Made by a program: the position numbers and the translations under genes. From NCBI RefSeq assembly GCF_017745095.1, contig NZ_JAGHZZ010000007.1, forward strand, positions 62,001 through 126,000: DNA of 64,000 nucleotides, given 5' to 3'. The stretch comes from Sporocytophaga sp. GTDB taxonomy: Bacteria > Bacteroidota > Bacteroidia > Cytophagales > Cytophagaceae. This document shows, in pieces, positions 45,787 through 54,697 of this stretch. Position 1 is the first letter of the stretch; each line of letters begins with the position of its first letter. The notes under the pieces were generated by a model. The model searched no databases. It was not told where the DNA came from and was given only the letters and a program-made list of their open reading frames with translations.

Positions 45787-47589
45787 CTATTTCACAATCG
45801 CTTTCAATGTTTGCACCTTGCCATTCTGAATCAATCTGATCATATGCATACCTTTACCTTCTAGATCTAAAGGAGTCTCAGGAGTATAAGCATTATCTTC
45901 GTGAATCAACTGTCCAAGTGCATTATAAATTTTAAGATCATATTGCCCCTTTCCTGAAATTACAATTTTCCCCTCGGATGGATTGGGGTATACTGATGAT
46001 AAATTCTCTACAATATTCGTGTTACCTGTGATAATTTCGGCTTGTATTTCTTCTTTTTCACCTGCTTCATTGGAAGTCAGATACAGTCCTGATGCCAATA
46101 CTGAATTTCCGGAAACACGTGCAGTAGGAAGCGTAATAGTGCAACTTACAGTGACTCCCTTAGAGGCTTTCTCAGAGTAATAAACAGTTATCTGATTGGT
46201 ATTGATTCCTGACACTATTTCTCCTCCCCAGGCAAACCATGAATATGTTGCACCTGGATAATCACTTGGCGCTGTGAATGTGTAATAACCTTTGCCCATA
46301 TTTAACGCATTTTGCCACGTAATTTCAAAATCACGATTCAATACGCGAATTTTGAATGAAGTACTATCTTCATTGCATTCAGGATTTGTAGCTAACACAT
46401 AATAATCTCCGGGAGAAAGATCATTTCCTGTAACTAAGTTTTCATACTTATCATCCGTGAAGAAACTGAATTCTGTACCATTATGATTAGTATTATGATC
46501 AAGATAAATTTCTTTCAGTACATTTTTATGAAAGACATTATTAAAGCCATAATAATCTCCGTCAATCATATAAACTAAAGAACCTCCATAACTATCTTTA
46601 GACATAATCACATCAGTTGTCATCAATTTAGTGGGTACTTTAGGCACAAAATTATAGTAATAATTATTACATATTCCAAGAGTAATATTAGGCTGATAGC
46701 TTATTTCAATCCGAGGGAATTTCGTTGACATGTACTTCCACATTGTAGCTAAATCAATTGCAGCAGGATTTATAGGTAATACATCACTAGGTTTTGCATT
46801 ATCGCTTTTATCAAGGAAAGTCATATCTGCCAATTCTTCTGCGGTTGCAACATGACCATCTAAATAAACATAAGGCCTTATATCTAAAATATCATCCAGA
46901 CAAATAGATGGCATGTTTCGAAGCTCCAGATTATGACATGGGCTCTCCTCTACCTTTACATACATTTCCTCTGAATGAATATCATCAGCAGAACAAATAG
47001 CATAACTCAATCTTATTCTATAGGTCCCTTTTCCAAATAAAGTCCAGTCAGTAAGATTTTTAACAGCAGTTTCCGGATTTACACCGTCATATAAAAACAA
47101 TCTATCATGAAATTCTTCAGTATCTTTTCCTGTACCCCAGTATGCTATGTTACTAAAAAAGTCCTTTGAAAAATTTACTTTAGCCCCCTTTTCAACCGTG
47201 TACTTTAATGTGTCTTTTATAAAGTATTTAGTTGGTGGTTGAATGATATTAATAAAGATTGCAATTCCATTATGTCCATTAGCTGGAGTGTTCTGCTTTT
47301 CTATATAGACCATTTCATAGTCACTATATTTAAATCCTCCGGTTATTTCTGTTGTAGTTATAACAGAACCATTTAATTGAAGGAGCCTATAATTACTCAC
47401 ATTATCTTCAGGATCATTAAGATCTTTAATTCCACATTGAGTATAAATATTTTCAAGAGTAATCAAAGTGTCTGCACATGAAGACATTCGATTTCCATTG
47501 TCAGCTGCAATAAAAGTACCTGAAGTTTGTGCTAATGCCATACCTCCAAAAAGCACTTTAACAATGGATAATAGTAGTTGTTTTCTCAT
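45787..47589 (-). CDS. T9SS-exported protein of unknown function with C-terminal sorting domain
   Basis: 600 residues. The signal peptide (about 1-20) ends MALAQ. The last 75 residues form a type A T9SS sorting domain: VYPNPSEGKIVISGKGQYDLKIYN, ALGQLIHE and KGMHMIRLIQNGK with a lysine end. The middle has no recognised domain but shows beta-rich, Cys-poor segments with repeated Asp and Tyr, and a PKD-like stretch near residues 440-515 (SWFAWGGEIVSG). It is expected to be secreted or attached to the cell surface. Its gene stands alone on the minus strand, next to a 368-nt gap. Confidence 0.85.
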   Translation of the reverse strand: MRKQLLLSIVKVLFGGMALAQTSGTFIAADNGNRMSSCADTLITLENIYTQCGIKDLNDPEDNVSNYRLLQLNGSVITTTEITGGFKYSDYEMVYIEKQNTPANGHNGIAIFINIIQPPTKYFIKDTLKYTVEKGAKVNFSKDFFSNIAYWGTGKDTEEFHDRLFLYDGVNPETAVKNLTDWTLFGKGTYRIRLSYAICSADDIHSEEMYVKVEESPCHNLELRNMPSICLDDILDIRPYVYLDGHVATAEELADMTFLDKSDNAKPSDVLPINPAAIDLATMWKYMSTKFPRIEISYQPNITLGICNNYYYNFVPKVPTKLMTTDVIMSKDSYGGSLVYMIDGDYYGFNNVFHKNVLKEIYLDHNTNHNGTEFSFFTDDKYENLVTGNDLSPGDYYVLATNPECNEDSTSFKIRVLNRDFEITWQNALNMGKGYYTFTAPSDYPGATYSWFAWGGEIVSGINTNQITVYYSEKASKGVTVSCTITLPTARVSGNSVLASGLYLTSNEAGEKEEIQAEIITGNTNIVENLSSVYPNPSEGKIVISGKGQYDLKIYNALGQLIHEDNAYTPETPLDLEGKGMHMIRLIQNGKVQTLKAIVK

Positions 47590-47957
47590 AGTTTAATTGG
47601 TTTGATAATTAAAAATTTTCCTCTATAAAAGGGCGAAGTGGTCTTCTTTGTACGATTATCAGGATCGAGAGTTCAAGTTATAAAAATACAATATAATTCT
47701 CAGTCATACAGAGGACTTGAAAATTCAATCCTGACAATAAGAATCTATCTATCTCGTTAAGAACATTTTACAATTATAGTTTGACAAATAAAATTGAATG
47801 AAAGTAAAAAAGTTTCATAGCTTAAAGTACAAAAAAATAATCAACTAGGTATTCTAAAATTAAGTTAACATTAGACTTCAAATCTTTTTTCCATTATTGA
47901 ATCAATAAAATTCATAAAGTCAATGGGAATGTTATAAAAAATTAATCAAATAATTCT
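47590..47957. other. 368-nt AT-rich gap
   Basis: No open frame of note, no tRNA and no clear promoter box were seen. It separates the T9SS gene from the sulfatase locus. Confidence 0.4.
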
Positions 47958-48434
47958 TTATTCTGCATAACTCGAACGGAATTTTACTCCCCATTTGCCA
48001 TTCTCTTTTGTTACAATATAAAGCGATTCATAAACACCTATCAAACTCCCATCAGCGCGATAACGTGAGAAGCGAGTATCTACATGAACTTTATCTGCTG
48101 ATGCCTGCACTATATTTCTATGATCCCATTTGCTATGATGCCAGCCTGATTTTTCAAGTCTGATAAATACTGTAGAATCCAATGTAGCACTTTCCAGAAC
48201 AGACATTTTACCACTCGCTAAGCGGTAATGAGGAAAATGATATGTCAACTGCCATGCCTTTGCATCTTTGGAATTAAAGGCATTCATGTATTGATCAAGA
48301 ACCTTAAGAACATCTTTTTTAACCTGAGTATTGATATCATGCGTGCCCCTTTCATTATCATTAGAAACAAATGAAGCACTTACAAATAGTGCCGTTATAA
48401 ATAAGAATGCGCAGAACATTGTATAATATTTCAT
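47958..48434 (-). CDS. Exported NTF2-like (SnoaL/DUF4440-type) protein
   Basis: 158 residues with a signal peptide (about 1-23, ending SASF). The remainder has the cone-shaped NTF2/SnoaL pattern: DQYMNAFNSKDAKAWQ near the start, then VIRLEKSGWHHSKWDH-like helices, a DKVHVDTRFSRYRADGS beta segment and a YIVTKENGKWGVKFRSSY end. Such folds bind or isomerise small hydrophobic molecules, including steroids, or act only as binding domains. It is the last gene of the sulfatase locus, 64 nt after the second sulfatase. Confidence 0.75.
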   Translation of the reverse strand: MKYYTMFCAFLFITALFVSASFVSNDNERGTHDINTQVKKDVLKVLDQYMNAFNSKDAKAWQLTYHFPHYRLASGKMSVLESATLDSTVFIRLEKSGWHHSKWDHRNIVQASADKVHVDTRFSRYRADGSLIGVYESLYIVTKENGKWGVKFRSSYAE

Positions 48435-48498
48435 ATTTACATTGCTTTTATTTTATATTAAAAATGGTGGAGGCATTTCATCCTCCACCTTTGAATTG

Positions 48499-50364
48499 TT
48501 ACTCTTTTGCTTCTGAAATATTGGGCTTTATTACTGCTTTAAAAGAACCTCTGTTCAGACAATCAGTCCAGTCGATAAGCGGATAAACATTATACTTTCT
48601 GGCTTCCGCATCAAACAAGGCTTTCAGCTCTTGTAACTTCTCAGGATATTTGGACGCAAGATTTATACGTTCATTAAAATCTTCATTCAAATTATATAAC
48701 TCCCAAACATCCTTTTCAAAATTCCTTTCCACTTTGTTTTCTCCAGGATATGAAACAAGATCGTAGAATGCAGGTGTATGAGCAGCTTCAGCCTTCCAGC
48801 CATCCTTATATATAGATCTTGATCCGAAAATATTATAATATTGAACTGTATGCTTTGAAACAGCGCTTGCATCATTCAAGGAATATGCCAGACTTGTTCC
48901 TTCAATTGGCTTTTGTTGTATTCCTTTAATGACAGGCTGAGGTTTAATTCCAGTCAATTCAACTGTAGTAGGAAAAAGGTCAATCAAATGTCCATATTGA
49001 GTCCTTATTGATCCTTTATCTTTAATACCTTTTGGATAAAAGACAATCAAAGGGTTCCTGGTCCCTCCTTCTGAGTTAGCATCTTGTTTCCAATGTTTAA
49101 AAGGAGTGTTAGCAGCCTGTGCCCAACCAATAGGGTAATTTGTATAGGCCTCAGCTGAGCCGATTTTATCATAGTTCTTTAATAGATCTCTTAAGATTTC
49201 ATCTTCAGGGACAGTATTCTTGGGTGAAAATTCACTTTGAATAACTCCATTTTTTGCACCTTCCTGACTGGCTCCATTATCTCCTATAACAATAAATATA
49301 GCCGTATTTTCAAGCTGTCCAGAATTCTTAAGGTGACTTACAATTCTTCCAATTTCATGATCTGTGTACTCAAGAAATCCTGCATATACCTCCATGAAGC
49401 GAGCATAGATTTTTTGTTCTTCAGGTTTAAGATCTTTCCATGCTTTCACCCTTGAATTGCGTGCAGGCAATTGAGCTGTTGCTGGTACTACTCCAAGCTT
49501 CTTTTGATTTGCAAGTACCTGTTCACGGAACTTATCCCATCCCTGATCAAATTTACCTCTGTATTTATCACTCCATTCCCTCGCCACCTGATGAGGAGAG
49601 TGAGTAGCACCAGGAGAGAAATATAGGAAGAATGGCTTATCAGGAGCTATTTTCTTTTGATTGGATATATAGTTGATTGCTTTGTCGGCAATCAATTCAT
49701 TAAGATGTCTTCCATCGGATTTAACATGTTTATTATCCTCAACAAGATCAGGCTTGTACTGATCAGTAGCACCACTAAGAAAGCCATAAAAGTGGTCAAA
49801 TCCCTTACCTGAAGGCCACCTTTCGAATGGACCAAGATCAGTAGATTCATCATCTGGGGTTAAATGCCATTTACCAAGAGCATAAGTATTATAACCATTT
49901 TCTCTGAATGTTTCTGCTACTGTGCCTGCCTCTGAAGGAATATGGCCATCATATCCAGGAAAATCAGCTGAAAGAAAATCATGTGGGAATCCTCCCATAT
50001 GAACAGAATGATGATTCCTACCTGTAAGTAAGGCTGCTCTTGTAGGCGAACATATTCCTGTTGTATGAAAATTGGTATATCTTAAACCATTGTTAGCAAG
50101 ACTATCAAAAGTTGGAGTATTGATCAATCCGCCGAAAGTAGATGTGGCACCGAATCCAACATCATCAAGCAATATCCATATCACGTTAGGAGCACCGGCT
50201 GGGGCTTTCTTCAGATACGTAACCTTATCGGGTTTTGATTCTGAAAGTGTTTTACCAATCGTTCCTTCGAATTTCTTGTTCTGCGAAAATGCAGGCAAAG
50301 CAAGCCCTGCACCCAATACAAGTACTGATGCAAGCTTTGTTGTTTCTCTTAAAATCTCTTTCAT
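48499..50364 (-). CDS. Arylsulfatase (formylglycine type, AtsA-like)
   Basis: 621 residues with a signal peptide (about 1-28, ending AFSQ). The catalytic Cys105 that becomes formylglycine is in GICSPTRAALLTGRNHH; the GRNHH ending is typical of Pseudomonas AtsA-like sulfatases. Metal ligands are in LLDDVGFGA and IGDNGASQEG. A long C-terminal domain follows. It hydrolyses sulfate esters in the periplasm. Its partner, the sulfatase-maturing enzyme, is not in this window. It lies 17 nt after the desaturase-family gene. Confidence 0.93.
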   Translation of the reverse strand: MKEILRETTKLASVLVLGAGLALPAFSQNKKFEGTIGKTLSESKPDKVTYLKKAPAGAPNVIWILLDDVGFGATSTFGGLINTPTFDSLANNGLRYTNFHTTGICSPTRAALLTGRNHHSVHMGGFPHDFLSADFPGYDGHIPSEAGTVAETFRENGYNTYALGKWHLTPDDESTDLGPFERWPSGKGFDHFYGFLSGATDQYKPDLVEDNKHVKSDGRHLNELIADKAINYISNQKKIAPDKPFFLYFSPGATHSPHQVAREWSDKYRGKFDQGWDKFREQVLANQKKLGVVPATAQLPARNSRVKAWKDLKPEEQKIYARFMEVYAGFLEYTDHEIGRIVSHLKNSGQLENTAIFIVIGDNGASQEGAKNGVIQSEFSPKNTVPEDEILRDLLKNYDKIGSAEAYTNYPIGWAQAANTPFKHWKQDANSEGGTRNPLIVFYPKGIKDKGSIRTQYGHLIDLFPTTVELTGIKPQPVIKGIQQKPIEGTSLAYSLNDASAVSKHTVQYYNIFGSRSIYKDGWKAEAAHTPAFYDLVSYPGENKVERNFEKDVWELYNLNEDFNERINLASKYPEKLQELKALFDAEARKYNVYPLIDWTDCLNRGSFKAVIKPNISEAKE

Positions 50365-50381
50365 TATTTCCTTATTTAATG

Positions 50382-51287
50382 TTAGGCATTTTTTAATTCC
50401 TTTATAACCTCTAAATCATCCCCTTCCTCTTTTACTTCTGGTCCATCTTTAGCCAGCTCACTACTTATGATTGGGGATTTGAATATTGGCCAAAGCCATT
50501 GTGCATACCATGGATCATCTTCATAGTTGGATATGCCGTACTGCTTTGGAAATTTTCTGCTAATGTGAGCGGTTCCAAATATTAAATCCCAGATAAACAG
50601 AATACCTCCGAAATTCCCCTTATAATATCCAATGCCATCACCGTGAGAAGCCGCGTGATGCGCATGATGTGTAGCTGGCGTTACTAAGAGTCTTTCCAAA
50701 AACCAGGCAACAGGATGTAAAATCTTATATCGATACAAAACCTTATCCCATTTTACACTTGTATGGCAAGCATAGGACCAGACTGTCTGAAACCCGTTAA
50801 ACAAAAGAGCAGGACCACCAAGACCCAGATAGACCAAAGCCGCAGTAATATAGAACTGAGATAGAAAGGCTACATAAAAAATATTTTGTCTGGAATTCAC
50901 CACAACACTCATATATCTCGCTGAATGATGTGTCCTATGGAATCGCCACAATACAGGTATCTGATGATGCAGACGATGATACCAGTATTGAGAAAGATCA
51001 ATGGTGACCAGAATAATAAAAAATCCAAAAATAAATGGTATCCAGACAAAAGCATCTTTAAGACCAGGAAGAATAAATGGTAATATTTTCAATGAAAAGA
51101 AGCCTATAAGGGCCGAAAAAATAAATCTTGGAGCGATAAGACATACGATATCAAGTATCTTATCATTCTTCGACCATTTGCCTTCGAGCAAACCAAAGAA
51201 TAATTCAACAGAACCGAGAATAAGGATAAATACCATAATCCCCCATCCGTTGAGATTTTGTATTGCAGATTCAAAAAACTTGATCAT
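50382..51287 (-). CDS. Sterol desaturase / fatty acid hydroxylase family membrane protein
   Basis: 301 residues with about four membrane segments. The histidine clusters that bind the di-iron centre are HRLHHQ and HRTHHSARYM (near 115-145) and HHAHHAASH (near 220). The family hydroxylates or desaturates sterols, sphingolipids or carotenoids at the membrane. It is placed directly between two sulfatases: 7 nt after a 39-codon frame and 17 nt before the second sulfatase. That makes a lipid-like substrate for the locus plausible. The substrate itself is unknown. Confidence 0.9.
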   Translation of the reverse strand: MIKFFESAIQNLNGWGIMVFILILGSVELFFGLLEGKWSKNDKILDIVCLIAPRFIFSALIGFFSLKILPFILPGLKDAFVWIPFIFGFFIILVTIDLSQYWYHRLHHQIPVLWRFHRTHHSARYMSVVVNSRQNIFYVAFLSQFYITAALVYLGLGGPALLFNGFQTVWSYACHTSVKWDKVLYRYKILHPVAWFLERLLVTPATHHAHHAASHGDGIGYYKGNFGGILFIWDLIFGTAHISRKFPKQYGISNYEDDPWYAQWLWPIFKSPIISSELAKDGPEVKEEGDDLEVIKELKNA

Positions 51288-51294
51288 ATGTATA

Positions 51295-51414
51295 TTAGTT
51301 AATGGCCCATATAAGTAATAGAATTGCTACTGTGACTAATGTCACAGGAAGAATAAAAACCAGTATAGAAGCTAGTATTTTCTTGCCAATGAGTATGAGA
51401 TCCTTTAAAATCAT
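51295..51414 (-). CDS. 39-residue membrane peptide in the sulfatase operon
   Basis: A 39-codon frame read as MILKDLILIGKKILASILVF and then ILPVTLVTVAILLLIWAIN. It starts 17 nt after the first sulfatase stop and ends 7 nt before the desaturase-family start, so spacing fits translational coupling. A short charged head (Lys, Asp) leads into one long hydrophobic helix, a typical one-pass inner-membrane microprotein. Upstream, on the minus strand, an AAAGGAT sequence lies about 7-10 nt before the ATG. No family is recognised. I infer it may assist or regulate the hydroxylase, but only by position. Confidence 0.55.
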   Translation of the reverse strand: MILKDLILIGKKILASILVFILPVTLVTVAILLLIWAIN

Positions 51415-51431
51415 ATATATATCCTTTATAA

Positions 51432-53000
51432 TCAAATAGGGAAATAATTGAACTCACCATTGTTATTATATTTCATATACATTACACTTGGCCAACGAGG
51501 AGCCTGAACACTATTTTCCCATTTTAACAGTTCTTGTTTTAACTCATCTACTTTTCCTTTATTCGTAGAAGCGAGGTTATGACTCTCCGAAACATCATTC
51601 TTTAAATCAAAAAGCAATGTTTGATTTTCTTTTTCATTGATATATAATTTATAATCACCTTTTCTTACAGCCTTTGCAAATCCGACTCTCCAGAAAAGGC
51701 TTTCATGCGGTCTCTCTTTCTTTTCACCATTCAGGTATGGAATAAGGTTTACCCCATCATAACTTACATCTCCTGGAAGAGATGCTCCTGTTGCTGCTGC
51801 TATGGTCGTAAAAAAGTCAAGAGATGAGACCGGCTGATCAAAATCTTTCCCTCCCTTTATGACAGCAGGGTACTTGATAAAGAATGGAACTCTGATACCT
51901 CCTTCGAAATTAGTAGCTTTACCGGCTCTTAAAGGTTTATTATCCAGAACATGCGTGTAAGTTGCGCCCCCATTATCACTTAGAAATATTACTATTGTAT
52001 TATTATCAAGGTTCAATTCTTTTAACTTGCGGGTAATAACTCCAACGGCATCATCAAGAGATTTCACCTGAGCCTGATAGGCCCTTTGAGTGCTGTCCTT
52101 AATTGAAGTAAGTAAATCGAAATCTGATTTCTTTGCCTGCACAGGATCGTGAGGAGCGTTGAATGCCAGATACAGAAAGAATGGATTATCCTTATTCCTT
52201 TCAATAAAGTCAGCAGCTTCATTACCAAATCTTGTTGTCAGGTATTCCTTAACTTCTGTTTCTTTTCCATTTTGTTGCACAGCTCCCCAACCACTTCTCT
52301 TTTCTTTGAATACACTTTTATCCCAAAAAAGATGAGATAAATGACGTGATATCAATTGAGGATCGCTAACCGCTCCATAAGTGGTGCCACCTCCAAGTAT
52401 TCCATATGAATAATCAAAACCTTGCTTTGAAGGAATTAAATCTCCGCCTTCTCCTAAGTGCCATTTTCCTACCCATCCTGTTTTATAGCCTTGTTCCCTC
52501 AACAATTCCGCGATAGTTATTTCCTGTAAAGGAAGCCCTTGTTTAATCTCTGAAAACTTCTTTACATCAAGGTCTTTATCGAAGACGACATCAAACTTAT
52601 TTAACCAGGCACTCACCTGGGAGATTTTGGTTTTATCTGCATTTTCAATTCCCCACGTGGCAGCCGATCCTACTATAAACTCAGAACCGAATCGTTGCTG
52701 GTATCTTCCTGTGAGAAGACCAGCTCTGGAAGGACTACAATATGCTGCACTTACATATCCTTGGTTGAACTTCACTCCTTCTTTCCCCAAAGCATCAATA
52801 TTGGGTGTATTAATAAGTGTATTTCCATAAGAAGATAAATCATGATAGCCAAGATCATCAGCCAAAATGATTACAACATTGGGCTTCTTTCTTGCATTCT
52901 GAGGACCTTCAAATTTAGCTTCAGTAATAAAGGACCATAAAACTGCACCGGAGGCAATTGCCAGGAATGCGATACTTGCTTTTATAATTTTATTTTTCAT
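51432..53000 (-). CDS. Sulfatase (formylglycine type)
   Basis: 522 residues with a hydrophobic signal (about 1-24). The catalytic Cys88 is in AAYCSPSRAGLLTGRYQQRFG, the standard C-x-P-S-R sulfatase motif. Metal ligands are in ILADDLGYHD and LSDNGGATYT. It is shorter than the AtsA-like enzyme at 48.5 kb and closer to exported sulfatases acting on sugar or small-molecule sulfates. It follows the SusD gene by about 120 nt and is followed by the 39-residue frame. Both sulfatases need a maturation enzyme encoded elsewhere. Confidence 0.93.
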   Translation of the reverse strand: MKNKIIKASIAFLAIASGAVLWSFITEAKFEGPQNARKKPNVVIILADDLGYHDLSSYGNTLINTPNIDALGKEGVKFNQGYVSAAYCSPSRAGLLTGRYQQRFGSEFIVGSAATWGIENADKTKISQVSAWLNKFDVVFDKDLDVKKFSEIKQGLPLQEITIAELLREQGYKTGWVGKWHLGEGGDLIPSKQGFDYSYGILGGGTTYGAVSDPQLISRHLSHLFWDKSVFKEKRSGWGAVQQNGKETEVKEYLTTRFGNEAADFIERNKDNPFFLYLAFNAPHDPVQAKKSDFDLLTSIKDSTQRAYQAQVKSLDDAVGVITRKLKELNLDNNTIVIFLSDNGGATYTHVLDNKPLRAGKATNFEGGIRVPFFIKYPAVIKGGKDFDQPVSSLDFFTTIAAATGASLPGDVSYDGVNLIPYLNGEKKERPHESLFWRVGFAKAVRKGDYKLYINEKENQTLLFDLKNDVSESHNLASTNKGKVDELKQELLKWENSVQAPRWPSVMYMKYNNNGEFNYFPI

Positions 53001-53033
53001 AACCTTTCAGTCTTGGGCTTTAGACAATATGCG

Positions 53034-53076
53034 TCACTCCTGCCTGTCTGTATAAAGAGACAGGCACTCGGAATGA
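53034..53076. repeat. Imperfect palindrome between susD and the sulfatase gene
   Basis: TGCCTGTCT (53041-53049) pairs exactly with AGACAGGCA (53058-53066) over an 8-nt loop, flanked by TCACTCC / GGAATGA. The outer part resembles the GTCATTCC-type repeats scattered in Bacteroidetes genomes. There is no T run, so it is not a standard terminator; it could set the SusCD-to-sulfatase mRNA ratio. Confidence 0.55.
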
Positions 53077-53120
53077 GCATAGCAAAACATACTTGAAAAT
53101 TTATACCTCTACAACAATTA

Positions 53121-54614
53121 TTATTTATCCCACCATAAGCGAGGCACCTGATGATTAGAAGTTTTTGTTGGGATATTAGAATTTAATACTTCTTCATTCT
53201 GAGGATATGGTAGCCTTCTTGGAATCCCGCCACCTGGATTGGATGCATGATCTCCATCAGAAAGCAAATTCAATTGAGGATAACCTGTTCTTCTATAATC
53301 CACCCAAGGCTCAGGCTGAGAAAATAATGAAATATATTTTTGAGTAATGATCGTTTTAAGGTCTTTATCATAGTCTCCTGTCAGGACTGCCTTAGTATTG
53401 ATATAAGCGGTTCTTTTAACCTCAGTTGCATTCGTATCTGCAGGATCTGAAACAATTTTATTAAATGAAGCACGCACAGCATCCTGCAAAGCAAGCTGCG
53501 CCCCTCCATCAGCAAGTATAAGTCTTGCTTCTGCCTCTATAAGTTTATTTTCAACAAATGATGTAAAAATAACCTGAGAAGTTCTTGAGGCTACAAAAGA
53601 TCCAGGAGTTGAAAAAGCGATAACACCTTGTGTAGGCAAACCTACATATTTTCCACCTGCAGGATTTATTAAATAGGCTCTTCTTGGATCAATCAGCGAT
53701 ACCGTTTTATTTCCGGGATCTGTTGCTTCATTTCCATTCAGAAGGTTTACGATTGCCTTTCCTGCAACTATCCAGTTTGGTCTGTATGAGCCATATTGAA
53801 ATATTGGATTTGAAGTTGTAGGAGCTGTAGTATAACTTACTGCCAAATCCCCTGCATTTGAACTGATTCCTTTTGATGCATATGATAATGCTTTAGTTGC
53901 AGCATCTGTTTTATCAACTTTGGATAAATGAAGTGCGTATCTAGCTTTTAAAGTCCATGCCGCTGCTATCCATTTGCTCACATCTCCTTTAAAAATAACA
54001 TCATCGGAAGACGGGACAATTCCACCCAGGTTTGCTGTCTTGGGCTTACTAAGTTCCTGAATAGCGGAGTCAAGCTGAATCTGAATATTGGTATAAATAT
54101 CCTGTTGCCTGTCATATTTTGGTAATGGGGAAGTATTAATCTGTAAGGCATCTGAATAAGGTATATCGCCGAACACATCGGTAGCAGTGCCTATTCCTAC
54201 CACAAATAATATCCTTGAAATACCGGAATAATAAGGTAATCCTGAAGCTTTAGACTTATTAATAATAATCTTCAGGTTATATAAAGTACCAGGATATAAA
54301 GCAGACCAATAATCATTGAAATAAGAATTGGCTACTGTATAGTTTTGTACTGTTGAAGCAAAGTCTATATTTCCAGCAAAATGTTGATTATAAATACTCA
54401 CATATGGTCCCAGCTGAGAGCCTTGTGCAAAGGATAACGACAACTGAGCTCCTGGCAACAATGTATTAACAGACGCATCAGAAGGCACATTAGGATTGAT
54501 ATTTGTTTCTTTAAGGTTGCATGAAAAAACCAGTAAAGATGCAGCTATTCCTATGGCGACAGACTTGACAGGCTTAATAATCCTTAAAATATTTTTAGTG
54601 TTTATTGTTTCCAT
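53121..54614 (-). CDS. SusD/RagB-family outer-membrane lipoprotein
   Basis: 497 residues. The lipoprotein signal ends in LLVFSC (Cys near residue 32). It opens with ETNINPNVPSDASVNTLLPGAQ, the pattern of the SusD-like group that lacks the usual starch-binding architecture. It has TPR-like helices near residues 60-130, GIGTATDVFGDIPYSDAL, and the ending RRLPYPQNEEVLNSN with a final aromatic LWWDK. It is the surface partner that caps the SusC channel, capturing substrate. It lies 83 nt after susC and is followed by the sulfatase. Confidence 0.92.
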   Translation of the reverse strand: METINTKNILRIIKPVKSVAIGIAASLLVFSCNLKETNINPNVPSDASVNTLLPGAQLSLSFAQGSQLGPYVSIYNQHFAGNIDFASTVQNYTVANSYFNDYWSALYPGTLYNLKIIINKSKASGLPYYSGISRILFVVGIGTATDVFGDIPYSDALQINTSPLPKYDRQQDIYTNIQIQLDSAIQELSKPKTANLGGIVPSSDDVIFKGDVSKWIAAAWTLKARYALHLSKVDKTDAATKALSYASKGISSNAGDLAVSYTTAPTTSNPIFQYGSYRPNWIVAGKAIVNLLNGNEATDPGNKTVSLIDPRRAYLINPAGGKYVGLPTQGVIAFSTPGSFVASRTSQVIFTSFVENKLIEAEARLILADGGAQLALQDAVRASFNKIVSDPADTNATEVKRTAYINTKAVLTGDYDKDLKTIITQKYISLFSQPEPWVDYRRTGYPQLNLLSDGDHASNPGGGIPRRLPYPQNEEVLNSNIPTKTSNHQVPRLWWDK

Positions 54615-54697
54615 TAACTTATTCTTTTTTGATTGTCTCTACTATCGGACTTCCCGGTATTACTCTTTACTGATCACCAGTAATCTGAACTAAATGA

